This document shows positions 4,415 to 7,801 of a stretch of DNA of 7,801 bases, piece after piece. The notes under the pieces are model-generated. The model made no database searches. It saw nothing but the letters and a program-made list of their open reading frames with translations, and had not been told where the DNA came from. Numbering within the stretch: the first letter of the stretch is position 1; the number at the start of each line of letters is the position of its first letter. The DNA is from Gemmatimonadota bacterium. GTDB lineage: Bacteria > Gemmatimonadota > Gemmatimonadetes > Longimicrobiales > Gaopeijiaceae. The stretch spans positions 1 through 7,801 of the forward strand of contig JAPOOQ010000455.1 in assembly GCA_026713345.1 (NCBI GenBank), given 5' to 3'. Both the position numbers and the translations under genes were made by a program.

Positions 4415-7400
4415 CTAGGAGCCGGGCGTTCCGGCGGCTGAGCTAGATTCGCTGCTCGATCCGGCCGCGGTCGTTGCCCGAACCTCCACGGTGTACTCCT
4501 CGGCATCCAGACCGGTGGCCCTGTAAGAGCGGATGTCGCCATCGCTCCCCGGCACGTCCGTCCAGTCGTCATCGGTAAACGGCGTGTCCGTGAGGTCCGC
4601 GGTCTTCTTGATGCGGTACTCGAACTTCCGAGTGCCTGCCTCTGCGTTGCCCCAGCTAGCCGCGCCGAAGGTCCAGCTCAACAGCAGGCTTCCAGTCCCA
4701 GGGTCGCTGACCGTCAAGACCGGGGCGGCGTCAGGCGCCGTGTCGTCGTCGGTGATGGTGATCGACGTCGGCTGCTGCCCCTCCGTATTGGTGTCTCCAT
4801 CCGAATCGATCGCGTTGGTGGCAGTCGCCTGCACCATTCCGTTCGCGTCGTCGTCATCGACCGGGTCATCCTTCGCCTTGATGACTGCGCTATCGGCACC
4901 TGCCGTCTGTCCGGCCCTGATCATGATGGAACCACTCGTGATCGTGACCTCGGACTTGGCATCGTCCCCGACAACCTCCATCACCGTAACGGCGATGTTC
5001 TCGATCGAGGCGTTGCTCACCGAAACCACTGCCAAGACGCTGTCGCCGTCCTCGTTAACATCGGCGCCCTCGGCCAGGCCAGTGCCAGTCCCATCAACTA
5101 TGGTCAGCGTAATCACCGGCTGGGCCTTGCCCGTGGCAGTCCCTGCCGCGCCTCTGCCAGCATCGTTCACGGCATACACCGAGAAGGTGTACGTGACACC
5201 GTTGACCAGGCCCTCTATGTCTACCGTTGTAGCATCAGCGGCAAGGTTTGTAGCACCACTGGACCGCGTGAGGTAGCCAGGTGCGGCGGCCTCCCACTGG
5301 TATGCGGTAATCGCGCTGCTACCGAGCTGCGCTGGCGCCTTCCAGGTCAGAGTTGCCTGCTCGTCTCCAGGCTCCACCGCGACGTCCTGCGGTGCGGACG
5401 GCGTTCCAGGATCAACTTCGCCTTCCTCGCGCGTCACCTTGATCGTGTACGCCTGGGTCTCCCCGTTCTCGGCGGTCACAGTCACCGTGATCGTGTTTGC
5501 GCCTTCATCGAGCTCGGCCTGATGCCCGTCCGCGGCGTCGTCGGCGTCCTCTGGCGCGATTGTGACCTCGGCATGCTCGCTGCTTGCCTCAGCCGTCACC
5601 GTCACCATGTCGACGTCGTTATCGACTTCGGCCTCGTACGAGGTCTTGTCGCTGTCGAACGCCGGATCCAGCGTCCCCGCGCTCAGGCTCAGCGCGCTCA
5701 GCGTCTTGATGGCCGATTTACCTGCCGTCGACGTGAAGTTGTCGACCGACACGGTCTGGCCCAGACCGACAGTTACGGAACAACCCGCCGCCGGGCAAGC
5801 GATCACGAAGCGGTCCTTCGTGGCTGCCATCGTGTACGTGCCCGCCGGTACGTTCAGCTCGTAGGTACCCGTCGCACCAGTGGTGTCGGTGTCGGTTCCG
5901 TTGTCGCCTTCCGCCGTGACTTCAACGCCACTCAGCGGTCCGCCACCAGGTGCGGCCACCCGGCCCCTGATCTTGGAATTGGCAACCGCCTGGAAGTTGA
6001 TTCCGGAAATCGACACGCCCTCGGGCGTCGAGAGCTGAAGCGACGCAGGCGTGAACGTGTAACCGTCCTTGTGCGCACTGATCTCGTGAGTCGCACCCGC
6101 GTCCGTGGGCGTCACCCTGATCGAGTAGTCACCGGCCTCTTTGGCGGTCGTGACGTAGATGTCGTTCACCTTGGCGCCGGGCGACTTGGCGTTCGGGTTC
6201 AGCGGTGCGCCGCCGTTTACCTGGATCTCCACGCCCGTGACCGGGTTGGTGGAGCCGAAGGCGCTCACCGTGCCGCTGACGGTGGCGTACGCGGCCGTGC
6301 CTGCGACGGCGAAGTCATGCTTAGTGGCGCTGTTCGCCGCGAATGCGAAGGTCTCCTTGTCTGCGTCGTCGAACCCGGCGCGCGTGGCCGTCACGACGAT
6401 TTGGTCCTTGTTGTTGGGACTGATGCCCGACAGGATGTAGCGACCGTCCTCGTCGGTCATGTCCTTCACTCCGTTTGCGTCTACCTCCACGCTGTCGAGC
6501 GGGAAGCGGTCGCTGCCGATGACACGGCCATAAACGATAGCCGTCGTCGGAGTGACGTCGATTGAGAGGTCCCCGGCGAGGGGTTTCAGGGCGTAGCCGA
6601 GCATTCCGGTGGCACCCTTGGTCTCGTCCTCGTCACCCTGGGGTATCCGATATCTCCATCCTTCCGAAACGGCAATATCGTAGGCGCCCGCGGCGACATC
6701 CTCGAATTCGAAGACACGGTCATCTGTCCTACCCGTCTTCGAAGGCTTCGCCAAGAGGTCGACGGAGTGATCCTCTTCCACGAGGTTCTTGCCCTCGACC
6801 GCGGTGAGCGTAACGTTGACTACGTCCGAGAAATCGGGGTCGTTCACCTTGAAGCCGTCACCGCTCCTTTCGACGCTCACCCTCCACGCCAGACCGCTGA
6901 CCGTATACGTGCTCACGTACGCGAACGTCGAGCACTCGTCGTGGTCCTGGCCCATCGGTTCGGTGGCTTGCAGCGGGCAGAGCTCGACGGTGTGGCTGAA
7001 GCCGCCGTGCTCACCGAAGATGCCGCCGTCCGCGCCGTCGTCGTTGGTGTAGGCGGCGCGCTCGTCGGGTCCGATAAGCATGATGTCGTCTGCACCCTCA
7101 GTCGCAACCACAATGACCTCATCACCGGCCGGCAGGTGCGCGAAGGTCGTCACACCCATGCTGAAGCTCGTGTTAGCGCCAGCATCCCATTCGTCTTTCT
7201 TGTACGTATTGGAGCGTCCTGCTCCGTTGATGTAGCGGACCTCGAGGTCGACCATCCCTTTCGGGGCTCTCTTGTCGCCGTCGAGGACGCTACCGGTGAA
7301 GCCGAGGACCTGGTCGCGCTCGTGGTGCACGCCGACCTTGAGCGTCTGGGTCGTGTACTCCACCTCTAGGGCACCAGCGTCGCCCGTGGTGCCGGACACC

Positions 7401-7801
7401 GACAGGCCATCGTGGGTGTACTCCAGGCCATCGCCGGCGCTGTACTTTTCGCCACCGTCCAGCGTATTGGCCTGGTCGGCAGCGATTTCGATCTCGTAGG
7501 TCTTCGGCAGATCGGCGGCCGCTACCGTCTCGGAGTGAGACGCCGAGCCGTCCGCGCCGAGCTTGGCCGGTGCGCCGTCAACCGCCTTGTCGCCGGAGGT
7601 CACGCTGACCTTCCAGCCGCCAAGCGCGTTGCCGCCGCCGTAGTCGCCTCTGTCGACCGTGGCGCCGCTGAAGGAGAAGTCGGCCATCGTGTTGACGATG
7701 TCGGCGTCGTTGGCGGCCGCATGCGTCGTCATCTGCGGGTTCCACATCACGGCCTGCATGTCGCCGTCCGTGTCGTAGCTGCCCGCAGGCGCTGCCACCG
7801 C
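4415..7801 (-). CDS. Large modular secreted/surface protein, C-terminal part (5' end outside window)
   Basis: The frame is open for 1,128 codons from the right edge to a TAG at 4415, so the N-terminus and any signal peptide are missing. A GTG at 7798 lies inside the open frame and is unlikely to be the true start. Numbering from that codon, residues 1-420 are beta-rich and unassigned, with Cys274 and Cys289 possibly paired. About 421-500, 505-603 and 609-690 look like carboxypeptidase-regulatory-like domains (GRVIGSDRFPLDSVEVDANG ... TDEDGRYILSGI; GRVAAPGGGPLSGVEVTAEG). Residues 698-790 are a cadherin-like beta-sandwich (LSLSAGTLDPAFDSDKTSYE ... AYTIKVTRE). Residues 799-893 are fibronectin type III. 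Residues 895-1020 resemble Calx-beta (ending TSITITDDD), and 1024-1120 are a second fibronectin type III. The protein is acidic and Thr/Asp-rich, typical of extracellular adhesins. It ends in a Ser/Gly-rich tail without an LPXTG, transmembrane or recognisable type IX sorting signal. The substrate is unknown. Confidence 0.88.
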   Translation of the reverse strand, partial: AVAAPAGSYDTDGDMQAVMWNPQMTTHAAANDADIVNTMADFSFSGATVDRGDYGGGNALGGWKVSVTSGDKAVDGAPAKLGADGSASHSETVAAADLPKTYEIEIAADQANTLDGGEKYSAGDGLEYTHDGLSVSGTTGDAGALEVEYTTQTLKVGVHHERDQVLGFTGSVLDGDKRAPKGMVDLEVRYINGAGRSNTYKKDEWDAGANTSFSMGVTTFAHLPAGDEVIVVATEGADDIMLIGPDERAAYTNDDGADGGIFGEHGGFSHTVELCPLQATEPMGQDHDECSTFAYVSTYTVSGLAWRVSVERSGDGFKVNDPDFSDVVNVTLTAVEGKNLVEEDHSVDLLAKPSKTGRTDDRVFEFEDVAAGAYDIAVSEGWRYRIPQGDEDETKGATGMLGYALKPLAGDLSIDVTPTTAIVYGRVIGSDRFPLDSVEVDANGVKDMTDEDGRYILSGISPNNKDQIVVTATRAGFDDADKETFAFAANSATKHDFAVAGTAAYATVSGTVSAFGSTNPVTGVEIQVNGGAPLNPNAKSPGAKVNDIYVTTAKEAGDYSIRVTPTDAGATHEISAHKDGYTFTPASLQLSTPEGVSISGINFQAVANSKIRGRVAAPGGGPLSGVEVTAEGDNGTDTDTTGATGTYELNVPAGTYTMAATKDRFVIACPAAGCSVTVGLGQTVSVDNFTSTAGKSAIKTLSALSLSAGTLDPAFDSDKTSYEAEVDNDVDMVTVTAEASSEHAEVTIAPEDADDAADGHQAELDEGANTITVTVTAENGETQAYTIKVTREEGEVDPGTPSAPQDVAVEPGDEQATLTWKAPAQLGSSAITAYQWEAAAPGYLTRSSGATNLAADATTVDIEGLVNGVTYTFSVYAVNDAGRGAAGTATGKAQPVITLTIVDGTGTGLAEGADVNEDGDSVLAVVSVSNASIENIAVTVMEVVGDDAKSEVTITSGSIMIRAGQTAGADSAVIKAKDDPVDDDDANGMVQATATNAIDSDGDTNTEGQQPTSITITDDDTAPDAAPVLTVSDPGTGSLLLSWTFGAASWGNAEAGTRKFEYRIKKTADLTDTPFTDDDWTDVPGSDGDIRSYRATGLDAEEYTVEVRATTAAGSSSESSSAAGTPGS

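Noticed and set aside
5522..6565. Plus-strand 347-codon open frame inside the surface-protein gene
   Set aside because: It lies opposite recognisable carboxypeptidase-regulatory and cadherin-like domains and is Arg/Val-rich with no domain of its own.
1..7801. CRISPR array or direct-repeat array
   Set aside because: No regularly spaced direct repeats were seen; the only regular periodicity is the protein-coding hexapeptide pattern at 3719-4294.

Overview
This is a high-GC bacterial window. All confident genes lie on the minus strand, so they read from right to left. High GC at third codon positions and a large secreted-type protein built of carboxypeptidase-regulatory-like, cadherin-like and fibronectin type III modules would fit Gemmatimonadota or a similar high-GC environmental lineage. 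There is no rRNA or universal marker gene, so that placement is a weak inference.

Layout in transcription order. (1) 7801-4415 holds the C-terminal 1,128 codons of a very large modular surface protein; its 5' end lies outside the window. It ends in a strong GC-rich UUCG-loop hairpin (4377-4350). (2) 4294-877 is a compact run of four genes with gaps of 37 and 43 nt and one 4-nt ATGA overlap, probably an operon: a pure left-handed beta-helix protein of 27 unbroken hexapeptides; a uracil-DNA-glycosylase-superfamily-like protein; a protein joining a phage-type N-terminal domain to two helix-turn-helix motifs and a winged-helix-like region; and a TnpB homologue. (3) 876-231 has no confident gene but carries several hairpins directly downstream of the TnpB-like gene. 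(4) 230-1 is the start of an unrecognised small gene running off the left edge, with a clear Shine-Dalgarno.

The most interesting object is the TnpB homologue (2067-877). Its N-terminal and wedge-like regions are well preserved. At the RuvC-I position the expected Asp is Ala, at the RuvC-II position the expected Glu is Ala, and the C-terminal zinc ribbon plus RuvC-III Asp segment are absent. A Cys/His-rich insert sits between RuvC-I and RuvC-II. The frame is intact, codon use looks constrained, and the start codon overlaps the stop of the HTH gene. This looks more like a domesticated, nuclease-dead TnpB working with a DNA-binding partner than a decaying transposon. Nuclease-dead TnpB homologues acting as RNA-guided repressors (TldR) are known, some of them in prophages. 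A version translationally coupled to a phage-domain/HTH fusion, next to a UDG-like protein and a beta-helix protein, is not an arrangement I recognise. Function is inferred from motifs only.
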